NCBI GenBank assembly: GCA_937895975.1
Contig: CALBLG010000211.1
Location: 1 to 12,718, forward strand
DNA length: 12,718 bases
From: an uncultured Slackia sp.
GTDB taxonomy: Bacteria > Actinomycetota > Coriobacteriia > Coriobacteriales > Eggerthellaceae
Direction: 5' to 3'
How positions within the stretch are numbered: position 1 is the first letter of the stretch; each line of letters starts with the position of its first letter. Under the pieces are notes generated by a model. That model had not been told where the DNA came from, did no database searches, and saw only the letters and a program-made list of their open reading frames with translations. Shown piece after piece: positions 6,370-12,718 of this stretch. The position numbers and the translations under genes are program-made.

Positions 6370-8072
6370 GTGAGTTTCTGAGCTTTGCCTGGGAACTGCT
6401 GGCGAAAGTGGCCTACAACATCGTCGCCGTGTTCGCCTCCATCGCGAACTTGCTGGTGTTCGGCTGGGTCGATTACTTCAACATCTTCATCACGTATTTC
6501 AACACGTTCGACGTGGTGGGCAAAATCGGCGCCGTGGTGCTGTTTGCCATGCTCATCGCCGTGCCCGTGCTCATCGTGGTGATCGCCGCGCACCGCTGGA
6601 AGATTCACCGCGACCTGAAGCGCGAAAGCGGCAAGGTCGACAACAAGGCGCTCTACCGCGAAATCGGGCGTTTGAACAAGCAGGTGCTCGACCTTATGGA
6701 CGAAAAGAACAAGGTGCTCGCCTTGAAGGTGAACGCCATGGGCGGCACGCAGCGCATTCCGTACGCGGGCGCGTCGGCGCTTGTGGACGACGCGTTGCCC
6801 ACCGTGGCCAACGTCACCGGCGAAGGCGCGACGGCTGCGGCCGCGGGGGTCCCTGCGGCTGCGGGCGGCGCGGTCGCCGTGGGCAAGGCGTCGCTGTCGC
6901 TTGACGGCGATTCGGTTTCGGGCGCCGCGGCCGCCATGGCCAAGGCCACCGTGGAAGCCAAGACGCTTGCCGAGGAAAAGGAAATCGCCCAGGCCAACCG
7001 CTTCCCGAAGCTGTCGCTCGTGGATTTGAAGTACCGCGACTGGGTGCCGCCGGTCTACGACAACGACATCACGCTCGAGCAGTTCGTCGAGGGCTACCGC
7101 TACTTCGCGTGCAGCGAGATGGGCCTGTACTACACGCCCGAAATCGTGCGCCGCTACGTGGCGGGCATGGCCGCGAGCAAGCTGCTCATCCTGGAAGGCA
7201 TTTCCGGCACGGGCAAAACGTCGCTGCCGTATTCGTTCAGCCGCTATGTCGACAACCCGGCCACCATCGTGTCGGTTCAGCCGTCGTACCGCGACCGCAC
7301 CGAGGTTCTGGGCTATTTCAACGAGTTCTCGAAGCGCTTCAACGAAACCGAATTCCTGCGCGCCGTGTACGAGGCCGGCCTGCGCGCCGACCCCAGCTAC
7401 ATCGTGCTCGACGAGATGAACCTCGCGCGCGTGGAATACTATTTCGCCGAAATTCTGTCGGTGCTCGAAATGCCGAGCCACGACGAGTGGACGCTCGATT
7501 TGGTGCCCACTGCGTGGGCGGGAGACCCCAAGGGTTTGGCCGATGGCAAAATTACCATTCCCGAAAGCCTGTGGTTCGTGGGCACGGCGAACAACGACGA
7601 CTCCACGTTCACCATCACCGACAAGGTCTACGACCGCGCGATCCCCATCGAGCTCAACGAACGCGCCGACGCCTTCGAATGCGAGCCGCACGAGCGCGTG
7701 CACGTAACAGCCGAGCACTTGCAGTACCTGTTCCAGAAGGCGAAGGTCGAGCACGTGGTTTCCGAAGAGGTGCTCGAGAAGATGCACAAGCTCGACCAAT
7801 ACCTGCAAACGCGCTTCAAGCTGGCGTTCGGCAACCGCATCATCAAGCAGATGTACGACTTCATTCCGGTGTACGTTGCCTGTGGCGGCACCGAGCTCGG
7901 TGGCATGGACTACATCATCGCCCGCAAGGTGCTCAAGAAGTTCGAGAGCATGAACGTGAGCTTCGTGCGCGACGAGATGAAGGGCCTGATCGAATACATC
8001 GAGAAGACCTTCGGCGAGGGCGGCCTGCCCGACAGCGTGTCGTACCTGCTGCGCATCCAGAACATGTACTAG
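6366..8072 (+). CDS. Membrane-anchored McrB-like AAA+ ATPase/GTPase
   Basis: A 568-residue protein starting at GTG, which overlaps the previous stop (GTGA, 6366-6369), with GGAGG at 6354-6358. The first 76 residues hold two hydrophobic segments (about 16-35 and 50-74), predicted to put both ends in the cytoplasm. A charged helical region follows (77-122), then an Ala/Gly-rich linker (about 135-200). The AAA_5/McrB-like domain carries Walker A GISGTGKTS (278-286), VQPSYRDRTEVLGYFN (304-319), Walker B YIVLDEMNLAR (345-355; D349, E350), EYYFAEILSVLE (357-368) and sensor/arginine-finger region VGTANNDD...DKVYDRA (405-425). These phrases are characteristic of McrB relatives, not of MoxR or Clp ATPases. 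Classical McrB has no membrane anchor. The next gene encodes a DUF2357-like partner, the usual companion of such ATPases. I infer a cytoplasmic hexamer tethered at the secretion site; nucleotide preference (ATP or GTP) cannot be told. Confidence 0.9.
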   Translation: MSEFLSFAWELLAKVAYNIVAVFASIANLLVFGWVDYFNIFITYFNTFDVVGKIGAVVLFAMLIAVPVLIVVIAAHRWKIHRDLKRESGKVDNKALYREIGRLNKQVLDLMDEKNKVLALKVNAMGGTQRIPYAGASALVDDALPTVANVTGEGATAAAAGVPAAAGGAVAVGKASLSLDGDSVSGAAAAMAKATVEAKTLAEEKEIAQANRFPKLSLVDLKYRDWVPPVYDNDITLEQFVEGYRYFACSEMGLYYTPEIVRRYVAGMAASKLLILEGISGTGKTSLPYSFSRYVDNPATIVSVQPSYRDRTEVLGYFNEFSKRFNETEFLRAVYEAGLRADPSYIVLDEMNLARVEYYFAEILSVLEMPSHDEWTLDLVPTAWAGDPKGLADGKITIPESLWFVGTANNDDSTFTITDKVYDRAIPIELNERADAFECEPHERVHVTAEHLQYLFQKAKVEHVVSEEVLEKMHKLDQYLQTRFKLAFGNRIIKQMYDFIPVYVACGGTELGGMDYIIARKVLKKFESMNVSFVRDEMKGLIEYIEKTFGEGGLPDSVSYLLRIQNMY

Positions 8073-8086
8073 TTGGTTTTATTGAT

Positions 8087-8112
8087 GCCCGGGCGGCGTG
8101 CGCTTCCCGGGC
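8087..8112 (+). other. GC-rich intercistronic hairpin
   Basis: GCCCGGG (8087-8093) pairs with CCCGGGC (8106-8112) around a 12-nt loop in the 71-bp gap between the ATPase and DUF2357-like genes. No T tract follows, so it is unlikely to be a strong intrinsic terminator; it may stabilise or process the mRNA and set the ratio of the two proteins. Confidence 0.5.
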
Positions 8113-8143
8113 GCGTTCGTTATAAAGGTTATGGGGAAGTTCC

Positions 8144-10096
8144 ATGTCAGACACCATTCAAGATTTGTACGGCAGCTTTGCCCAGCAGATGGAGCCCATC
8201 CAGGAAGGCGACCGTTATTTCCGCTACTTGTTCGAAATGGCGCAGGCGTCTGACACCACGATCGACCAAAAGCGCGAAGAGCTCGTGAAGGTTGTTGACG
8301 AAGAGTGGATCTCGATGATCGAAGATTCGCTCGACGCCATCAACACCATCATCGAGAAGCCGCGCCGCTTCATCACCACCGAAGAAGAGGTGGTGCCGGT
8401 GTCGCTCGCGAAGAAGATCTCGGCAGACAGCGTGCGCCATCTTAGCCAGAACACGCAGTTCCTCGCGCCGTCCGACGACGGCGGCATACACCCCACGAAG
8501 ATTTTGAACGTGAACATGGCCGAAACGTACGATTTGTACGAGAACCGCTTCGTGTACCACCTGATCCAGCGCCTGCTCACGTTCGTCGACAAGCGCACCG
8601 ACGTGATCTTCTGGTCGACGGGCAACGAGATTCGCAACCGCTTCACCATGCACAGCAAGATCGGCGACGCGTACGAGGAAATCGAGTACAACGTCGAGAT
8701 GACGGTGAAAGACCGCCAGAGCTTCGCGGAAAACGACGCCGACAACATCGACACCTTCATGCGCATCGACCGCGTGCGCCGTTTGGTGATGGCGCTGCGC
8801 AACGCGTCGTTCTGCCAAATCATGCAGGGCTGCGCTACAGTGCGAAGCCCTATCCAACGCACGAACCTCATCATGAAAGACCCGAACTACCGCAAGTGCT
8901 ACCAGCTGTGGCAGTTCATGGAACGCTACGATTCGGTGGGCTACACCATCGACGTGAAAGACTCCGCGATGGCGTTCGACGACGAGTACATGGTGCAGAT
9001 GTACACGAACCTCATCAACAATTACGCGGTGTTCAAGAGCCTGATTTCCGACGATCGCAACCTCGACGAGCTCGCCAGCGTGCAGCACGAGCCTGTCAAG
9101 CCCAAGTTCGTCAAGGAAATTAAGGAAGAGATCGTCGACAGCCCCGACATTCCCGACGTGGAAGTGCGCCGCGTGTTCGTCGAAGAGGTCACCCAGGCGC
9201 AGCTCGACGCCGAGGCCGCGCTTGCCGCCGAGCGCGAGAAGACCGCCGAGCTGGAAAGCCAGCTGAAGGCGTGGAAGGTCGAAGTGCGCGCCCTGACTGA
9301 CGAGCGCGACGATTTGTCCGACGAGCTCGATATGGCGAAAACGCGTGAGGTTGAGCTCACGCAGCGCGCGCAGATCGCCGAGGCGGATCTGGAAGAGGCG
9401 AAAGATTCGCTTGCCGATGCCGAAGAGGGCAAGCGCGCGGCCGAGGCCGACGCGCAGCAGGCGCGCGCCGAGGCAACGGCGCAGATAGACGCGGCGCTCG
9501 ACGACGCGCAGGCGAAGGTGGCCGCGGTTCGGGCCGATGCCGAGGCGCAGGTTGCGGCCGCGCGCGCCCAGGCCGATGAGCAGGTGCGGGCCGCCCAGGC
9601 CGATGCGGAGGCCCGAATCGAAGAAGCGCAGGCGCAAGCTGCGGCGCAAGTCGAGGCTGCCGTTGCCGACGCTGTGGCGCGTGTGCAGGCCGCCAAAGAC
9701 GCCGCCGATGCCGAAATCGAGCAGGCGCGCGCCGAGGCAGAGGAAGAAATCGCGAAGCTGCGCGACGAGCTCGAGGCCGCCCAAGAGCGCGCAAGCGAGC
9801 TTGAAGCCGATGCCGCCGACGAGCGCGAAGCGGCTGCCGAACGCTTGTCGCAGGCGCGCGAGGATGCGCGAATCGAGCTCGAGGAGCGCCTCGCCAATGC
9901 CGACGACGACCATACGGCCGCCCTCGACGCGATGGAAATCGAGATGCAGCAGCGCATCGACGTGCTCGAGGGCGATCTGAAGCAAGCTCGCCGCGAGCTC
10001 GCCCGCGCCCAGAAGCGCGCCGAGGCGAACAGCCTGTCGCATTACCTGCTCGCGAAGCTTCGCGAGAATCACGAGGATCGCGAGGATCGCGAATAA
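8144..10096 (+). CDS. DUF2357-like McrB partner with long hendecad coiled coil, no nuclease seen
   Basis: A 650-residue soluble protein with a modest Shine-Dalgarno (GGGGAAG, 8133-8139). The N-terminal part (1 to about 320) resembles DUF2357 proteins, which accompany McrB-like ATPases: ETYDLYENRFVYHLIQRL (127-144) matches the family's hallmark, and the SPIQRTNLIMKDPNYRKCYQ region (235-254) fits too. DUF2357 proteins usually continue into a PD-(D/E)XK nuclease; here I find no D...(D/E)xK pattern. Instead residues about 350-630 form an Ala/Glu/Arg-rich coiled coil, including nine consecutive 11-residue repeats (442-540, pattern AxAxxxVxxAx). The C-terminus HEDREDRE is made by a tandem GAGGATCGC duplication. 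No TM or signal is seen. It overlaps the next ATG by one base (TAATG). I infer a structural or adaptor partner of the ATPase, possibly a stalk between it and the peptidases' cytoplasmic tails. Family assignment is from motif memory, not from a search. Confidence 0.82.
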   Translation: MSDTIQDLYGSFAQQMEPIQEGDRYFRYLFEMAQASDTTIDQKREELVKVVDEEWISMIEDSLDAINTIIEKPRRFITTEEEVVPVSLAKKISADSVRHLSQNTQFLAPSDDGGIHPTKILNVNMAETYDLYENRFVYHLIQRLLTFVDKRTDVIFWSTGNEIRNRFTMHSKIGDAYEEIEYNVEMTVKDRQSFAENDADNIDTFMRIDRVRRLVMALRNASFCQIMQGCATVRSPIQRTNLIMKDPNYRKCYQLWQFMERYDSVGYTIDVKDSAMAFDDEYMVQMYTNLINNYAVFKSLISDDRNLDELASVQHEPVKPKFVKEIKEEIVDSPDIPDVEVRRVFVEEVTQAQLDAEAALAAEREKTAELESQLKAWKVEVRALTDERDDLSDELDMAKTREVELTQRAQIAEADLEEAKDSLADAEEGKRAAEADAQQARAEATAQIDAALDDAQAKVAAVRADAEAQVAAARAQADEQVRAAQADAEARIEEAQAQAAAQVEAAVADAVARVQAAKDAADAEIEQARAEAEEEIAKLRDELEAAQERASELEADAADEREAAAERLSQAREDARIELEERLANADDDHTAALDAMEIEMQQRIDVLEGDLKQARRELARAQKRAEANSLSHYLLAKLRENHEDREDRE

Positions 10097-10734
10097 TGAA
10101 ATACGTGCTTCGCGCAATCAACGTGGTCGCAGCGGTGGTTATCGCGGTGGCGCTTGTAGTGCTTTTGCGCACGGTGTTCACCCCAGCCGGCGAAGTGCCC
10201 ACCATAGGCGGCTATGGCTTCATGCGCACGCTCACGGGCTCTATGGAACCGGCGATTCCCGTGCATTCGCTTGTGGTGGTGCAAGAAACCGACCCGGAAA
10301 GCCTGCAAGAGGGCGACATCATCACGTTTCGCGCGACCGAGGGCTCGCTCGAAGGCGCGCTGAACACGCATCGCATCACGAGCGTCTACGAGCAAGACGG
10401 CCAGCTGATGTTTCGCACGAAGGGCGACGCCAACGCCGTGGAAGACGTCGAGCCGGTGGCTTCGGCCAACGTGGTGGGACGCGTGGTGTTCGTGTCGGCG
10501 GCGCTCGGCACGGTGGTGTCGCTGCTTTCCAACCCGCTCGTGTTCTTCCCGCTTATCGTGGTGCCGCTCATCGTGCTGTGCGCGCTTGAAGTGGTCAAGC
10601 TCGTGAAAACGACGAAGGAAGTCGCTCGCGCCGAAGACGAGGCCGCCCTGCGCGAGGCGGTCGAACGCGTCCGTCGGCAGCGCGCCCAGCAAGCCGACCG
10701 GCAAGATGGAGCAAAGGGCGTGCCCGAGGAATAG
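10096..10734 (+). CDS. Second SipW-like (Ser/His) signal peptidase I
   Basis: A 212-residue S26 signal peptidase. It has an N-terminal TM (about 5-25), TGSMEPAIPV (47-56; predicted nucleophile S49), GDIITF (73-78), NTHRITSV (90-97; H92 replacing Lys), KGDANAVED (109-117; D111) and a C-terminal TM (about 146-170), followed by a charged cytoplasmic tail (171-212) that is shorter than that of the first peptidase. Its ATG shares a base with the TAA of the DUF2357-like gene, indicating translational coupling. Two peptidases of one type in a single operon suggests division of labour, for example different substrates among the four paralogues or one acting as transpeptidase-like assembly enzyme; the latter is speculation. 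It is the last gene of the run. A weak 6-bp hairpin (10736-10750) follows its stop, without a T tract. Confidence 0.92.
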   Translation: MKYVLRAINVVAAVVIAVALVVLLRTVFTPAGEVPTIGGYGFMRTLTGSMEPAIPVHSLVVVQETDPESLQEGDIITFRATEGSLEGALNTHRITSVYEQDGQLMFRTKGDANAVEDVEPVASANVVGRVVFVSAALGTVVSLLSNPLVFFPLIVVPLIVLCALEVVKLVKTTKEVARAEDEAALREAVERVRRQRAQQADRQDGAKGVPEE

Positions 10735-10781
10735 CCAAACGCCTCGTTTGTGCTTGTTCATTGCGAATACCTGCGGTTTTC

Positions 10782-10810
10782 TTGCGTTCGCGCGCGTATT
10801 GGTTTACAGT
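10782..10810 (+). promoter_or_regulatory. Sigma-70-type promoter of yebC
   Basis: TTGCGT (10782-10787) and TACAGT (10805-10810) are separated by exactly 17 bp. Transcription would begin near 10817, giving a leader of about 54 nt before the yebC ATG. This separates yebC from the eight-gene operon, although read-through cannot be excluded. Confidence 0.55.
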
Positions 10811-10830
10811 ACAACGTCGGTATTTTCCCC

Positions 10831-10867
10831 GAGGCGCGCCGCGCCTCTTGATAGCAAGAAAGAGGCG
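10831..10867 (+). promoter_or_regulatory. Alternative hairpins in the yebC leader that can hide the Shine-Dalgarno
   Basis: GAGGCGC (10831-10837) pairs with GCGCCTC (10841-10847) over a 3-nt loop. The second arm can instead pair as CGCCTCTT (10842-10849) with AAGAGGCG (10860-10867), which includes the yebC Shine-Dalgarno. The two structures are mutually exclusive because they share bases 10842-10847. One leaves the ribosome binding site free, the other masks it. Whether this is used is not known. Confidence 0.4.
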
Positions 10868-10870
10868 ATC

Positions 10871-11671
10871 ATGTCAGGTCACTCTAAGTGGGCAACCACG
10901 AAGCACCGCAAAGCTGCCCAGGACGCCAAGCGTTCGGCCCTGTTCAGCAAGCTTTCCCGTAACATTACCGTGGCGGCGAAAGAGGGTGGCGACCCCAACC
11001 CCGACAACAACGCCTCTTTGGCGGCCGCTATCGAAAAGGCCAAGGGCTACTCGCTGCCCAAGGACAAAATCAAGACGGCTATCGACAAAGCGTTCGGCAC
11101 CGGCAAAGATGCCGCCAACTATGAAACGCTCACCTACGAAGGCTACGGCCCGGCCGGCGTCGCCATCTACTGCGAAGCCCTGACCGACAACCGCAATCGC
11201 ACCGCTGCCGACGTGGGAGCCGCATTCCGCCATGCCAACGGCTCGCTGGGCACCCCCGGCTGCGTTGGCTTCCAGTTCGAGCGCAAGGGCCAGATCATGG
11301 TGGAGAAGATCATTCCTTCCACCGAGAAGAAGGTCGCCGACAAGCAGAACGCCGTTGACGAGGACGAGTTCATGCTTGCCGTCGCCGAGGCTGGCGGCTC
11401 CGATTACGAGGACGCGGGCGACGAGTGGATCGTCTACACCGCCCCGAACGACCTGATGGCTGTTAAGAAGGGCCTCGAAGAGCAGGGCATCGAAGTGAAG
11501 GGCGCCGAGCTCACGATGATCCCCACCACCCCCACCGAGGTCGACCCCAAAGATGCCGCCAAAGTTATGCGCCTGGTCGACAAGCTCGAAGAGCTCGAAG
11601 ACCTGCAGAACGTGTACCACACCATGGACATGACCGACGAGGTTATTGCCGCTCTGGAGCAAGAGGACTAA
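10871..11671 (+). CDS. yebC: YebC/TACO1-family protein
   Basis: A 266-residue cytoplasmic protein of the universal YebC/PmpR/TACO1 family. The canonical start MSGHSKWATTKHRKAAQDAKR fixes the ATG at 10871, although the frame is open upstream to 10706; GAGG (10862-10865) lies 5 nt before it. Other family landmarks are FSKLSRNITVAAKEGG (25-40), AIEKAKGYSLPKDKI (53-67), YEGYGPAGVAIYCEALTDNRNRT (89-111), FRHANGSLG (119-127) and WIVYTAP (186-192). It is somewhat longer than the usual 240-250 residues because of an acidic C-terminal extension. The family was annotated as transcriptional regulators; more recent work links it to ribosomes and translation of proline stretches. It has its own promoter and terminator and no evident functional link to the upstream operon. 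Confidence 0.97.
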   Translation: MSGHSKWATTKHRKAAQDAKRSALFSKLSRNITVAAKEGGDPNPDNNASLAAAIEKAKGYSLPKDKIKTAIDKAFGTGKDAANYETLTYEGYGPAGVAIYCEALTDNRNRTAADVGAAFRHANGSLGTPGCVGFQFERKGQIMVEKIIPSTEKKVADKQNAVDEDEFMLAVAEAGGSDYEDAGDEWIVYTAPNDLMAVKKGLEEQGIEVKGAELTMIPTTPTEVDPKDAAKVMRLVDKLEELEDLQNVYHTMDMTDEVIAALEQED

Positions 11672-11699
11672 GCCGCAACGGCGCGTCCAATTCGCATGC

Positions 11700-11728
11700 A
11701 AGGCCCGCTCGTTTGAGCGGGCCTTTTT
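11700..11728 (+). terminator. Intrinsic terminator after yebC
   Basis: AAGGCCCGCTC (11700-11710) and GAGCGGGCCTT (11715-11725) form a perfect stem with a GTTT loop, continuing into TTTTT (11724-11728). It lies 29 bp after the yebC stop. Confidence 0.92.
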
Positions 11729-11897
11729 GCGTCTGGGGCGGGCAAGGGTCGTCGGGCGCGCCTTCGATACGGTACCATTTTCATAGCATTTCGTGCCGTT
11801 CGCGGATTACGCAGGCGCTTCGTGCCCATCTGCAGGCGTGTTGCGCGAAGATGGTGCGCGTTTCGTTTTGCGGGTTCGCTTGTGTCGCCCGCGTGCT

Positions 11898-11912
11898 CCC
11901 CGCGCAGCGGGG
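11898..11912 (+). other. Hairpin touching the transporter ribosome binding site
   Basis: CCCCGC (11898-11903) can pair with GCGGGG (11907-11912) over a 3-nt loop, immediately next to the purine-rich site GGAAGGGGG (11912-11920). A longer slide of the C-run onto the later G-run would cover the Shine-Dalgarno. A 254-bp non-coding region (11672-11925) lies before the gene; no confident promoter was found, only weak -10-like TACCAT (11773) and TAGCAT (11784). Confidence 0.3.
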
Positions 11913-11925
11913 GAAGGGGGTTGGC

Positions 11926-12718
11926 ATGACCATTTCGAAGGAAGATCTAGCGGCAGTGAAGCCCGATGCGCTTTCTCCGGCCGAAACCGAGGCCAAGGCC
12001 GAGGGAATCGGCGTGACGAAGGCGGCGATGCCCGTGGGCAAGTGCTTCGTGTCGGCCATGCTGGCGGGCGCGTTCATCGCGGTCGGCGCCATGTATTTCT
12101 GCCTGTTCCTGGGCGACTCAAGCCTGCCGTTCGGCGTGCAGCGCCTTGTGGGCGGCGTGTGCTTCGCGCTGGGCCTGGTATTGGTGCTGTGCTGCGGCGC
12201 CGAGCTGTTCACGGGCAACGCGCTCATGTGCTGCGCGAAGGCCTCGGGCAAAATCGGCTGGGGCGGCATGCTGAAGAATTGGGCCGTTGTGTGGCTCGGC
12301 AACTTCGCCGGCGCGCTCGTGGTGGTGGCGTTCGTGTTTCTCGCGAAGATGTACGCCATGAACGGCGGCGGCGTGGGCGAGGCCATGGTCAGCGTGGCCG
12401 CAAGCAAGGTGACGCCCGATTGGGTGACGCTGTTCTTCAAGGGCGTCATGTGCAACGTCCTGGTATGCCTTGCCGTGTGGATTGGCTTCGCGGCGCGCAC
12501 CATTACCGACAAGGTGATCGGCATCGTGCTGCCCATTTCCGCATTCGTGGCGTGCGGCTTCGAGCACTGCGTGGCGAATATGTTCTTCCTGCCCACGGGC
12601 CTTCTTATGAACTCGCTCGGCTTCGGCGCGGCGGGAACCATCACGGTGAGCGGCATTTTGTTCAACCTGAGCGCGGCCACGCTCGGCAACATCGTGGGCG
12701 GGGTGCTGGTGGGCATGG
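11926..12718 (+). CDS. Formate/nitrite transporter (FNT, FocA/NirC family), cut by the window edge
   Basis: At least 264 residues are visible, close to the full family length (about 260-285), so only a short C-terminus is missing. After a cytoplasmic N-terminus of about 35 residues come FNT signatures: CCGAELFTGNAL (89-100), KNWAVVWLGNFAGAL (117-131), GVMCNVLVCLAVW (173-185), GFEHCVANMFFLPTG (211-225; H214 matches the conserved pore His of FocA) and NLSAATLGNIVGG (247-259). These proteins are pentameric channels that move formate, nitrite, hydrosulphide or related small anions across the inner membrane. Which anion cannot be told. The ATG at 11926 follows GGAAGGGGG by 5 nt. It is separately expressed from yebC, which ends in a terminator. 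Confidence 0.95.
   Translation, partial: MTISKEDLAAVKPDALSPAETEAKAEGIGVTKAAMPVGKCFVSAMLAGAFIAVGAMYFCLFLGDSSLPFGVQRLVGGVCFALGLVLVLCCGAELFTGNALMCCAKASGKIGWGGMLKNWAVVWLGNFAGALVVVAFVFLAKMYAMNGGGVGEAMVSVAASKVTPDWVTLFFKGVMCNVLVCLAVWIGFAARTITDKVIGIVLPISAFVACGFEHCVANMFFLPTGLLMNSLGFGAAGTITVSGILFNLSAATLGNIVGGVLVGM

Noticed and set aside
6105..7808. Long minus-strand ORF (567 aa) opposite the peptidase tail and the ATPase gene
   Set aside because: It is a by-product of GC-rich codon use. The translation is rich in His, Arg and Val without domains, has no ribosome binding site, and the plus strand carries clear Walker motifs.
9022..9957. Minus-strand ORF rich in Ser and Ala (311 aa)
   Set aside because: The composition is simply the antisense of GC-rich Ala/Glu codons in the hendecad region.
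6366..10096. A conventional McrBC type IV restriction system
   Set aside because: The ATPase is membrane-anchored and its partner shows no nuclease motif, and both are embedded among signal peptidase genes. A defence role is not excluded, but the sequence does not show one.
8147..10117. Long minus-strand ORF (656 aa) opposite the DUF2357-like gene
   Set aside because: It mirrors the coiled-coil repeat on the plus strand and gives low-complexity Leu/Arg/Gly sequence without a recognisable family.
11781..12716. Minus-strand ORF opposite the formate/nitrite transporter
   Set aside because: The plus strand encodes unmistakable FNT motifs; the antisense product resembles nothing.
1..12718. CRISPR array, tRNA or rRNA genes
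   Set aside because: The only regular repeats are the 23-bp tandem units, which have no spacers; I recognised no tRNA cloverleaf or rRNA sequence.

Overview
The window is GC-rich, and almost all of it is read from the plus strand. Codon use and gene content (many GCG, CGC and GAC codons with frequent TTG leucine, a YebC-family gene, a formate/nitrite transporter) suggest an actinobacterium of the Coriobacteriia, probably Eggerthellaceae. That placement is inference from style, not from a marker gene.

Layout. Bases 1-403 hold no supported gene but end in a four-copy 23-bp tandem repeat just before an AAA ATPase/DUF4143 gene (404-1699). Bases 1700-2033 are non-coding and carry an imperfect 28/29-bp inverted repeat (arms 1712-1739 and 1849-1877), possibly a MITE-like element or a transcript hairpin. 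From 2034 to 10734 lies a tightly packed run of eight co-directional genes, the main feature of the window. Four are secreted or membrane-anchored paralogues with SipW-type 'AT(Y/F)AWF' signals (2034-2897, 2908-3888, 3902-4789, 4790-5545). They are followed by a Ser/His (ER/archaeal, SipW-like) signal peptidase with an Ala/Glu-rich cytoplasmic tail (5605-6369), a membrane-anchored McrB-like AAA+ ATPase (6366-8072), a DUF2357-like protein whose C-terminal half is a long coiled coil instead of a nuclease (8144-10096), and a second SipW-like signal peptidase (10096-10734). yebC (10871-11671) follows with its own promoter and terminator, and a formate/nitrite transporter (11926 onward) runs off the right edge.

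How the genes may work together. The four paralogues share three sequence landmarks (TM+AWF, a (Y/Q/D)PV(S/T)T motif and a C-terminal EGxDxxC-type motif), so they look like subunits of one surface structure or a family of surface proteins. The two signal peptidases are the obvious processing enzymes. The ATPase and DUF2357 pair resembles the McrB/McrC pair of type IV restriction systems. Here, however, the ATPase is tethered to the membrane, its partner shows no recognisable nuclease, and both sit inside a secretion operon. I infer an energy-driven membrane machine for export, assembly or quality control of the fibre-like proteins. This is the best candidate in the window for an undescribed system; the function is hypothesis, the gene content is direct reading.
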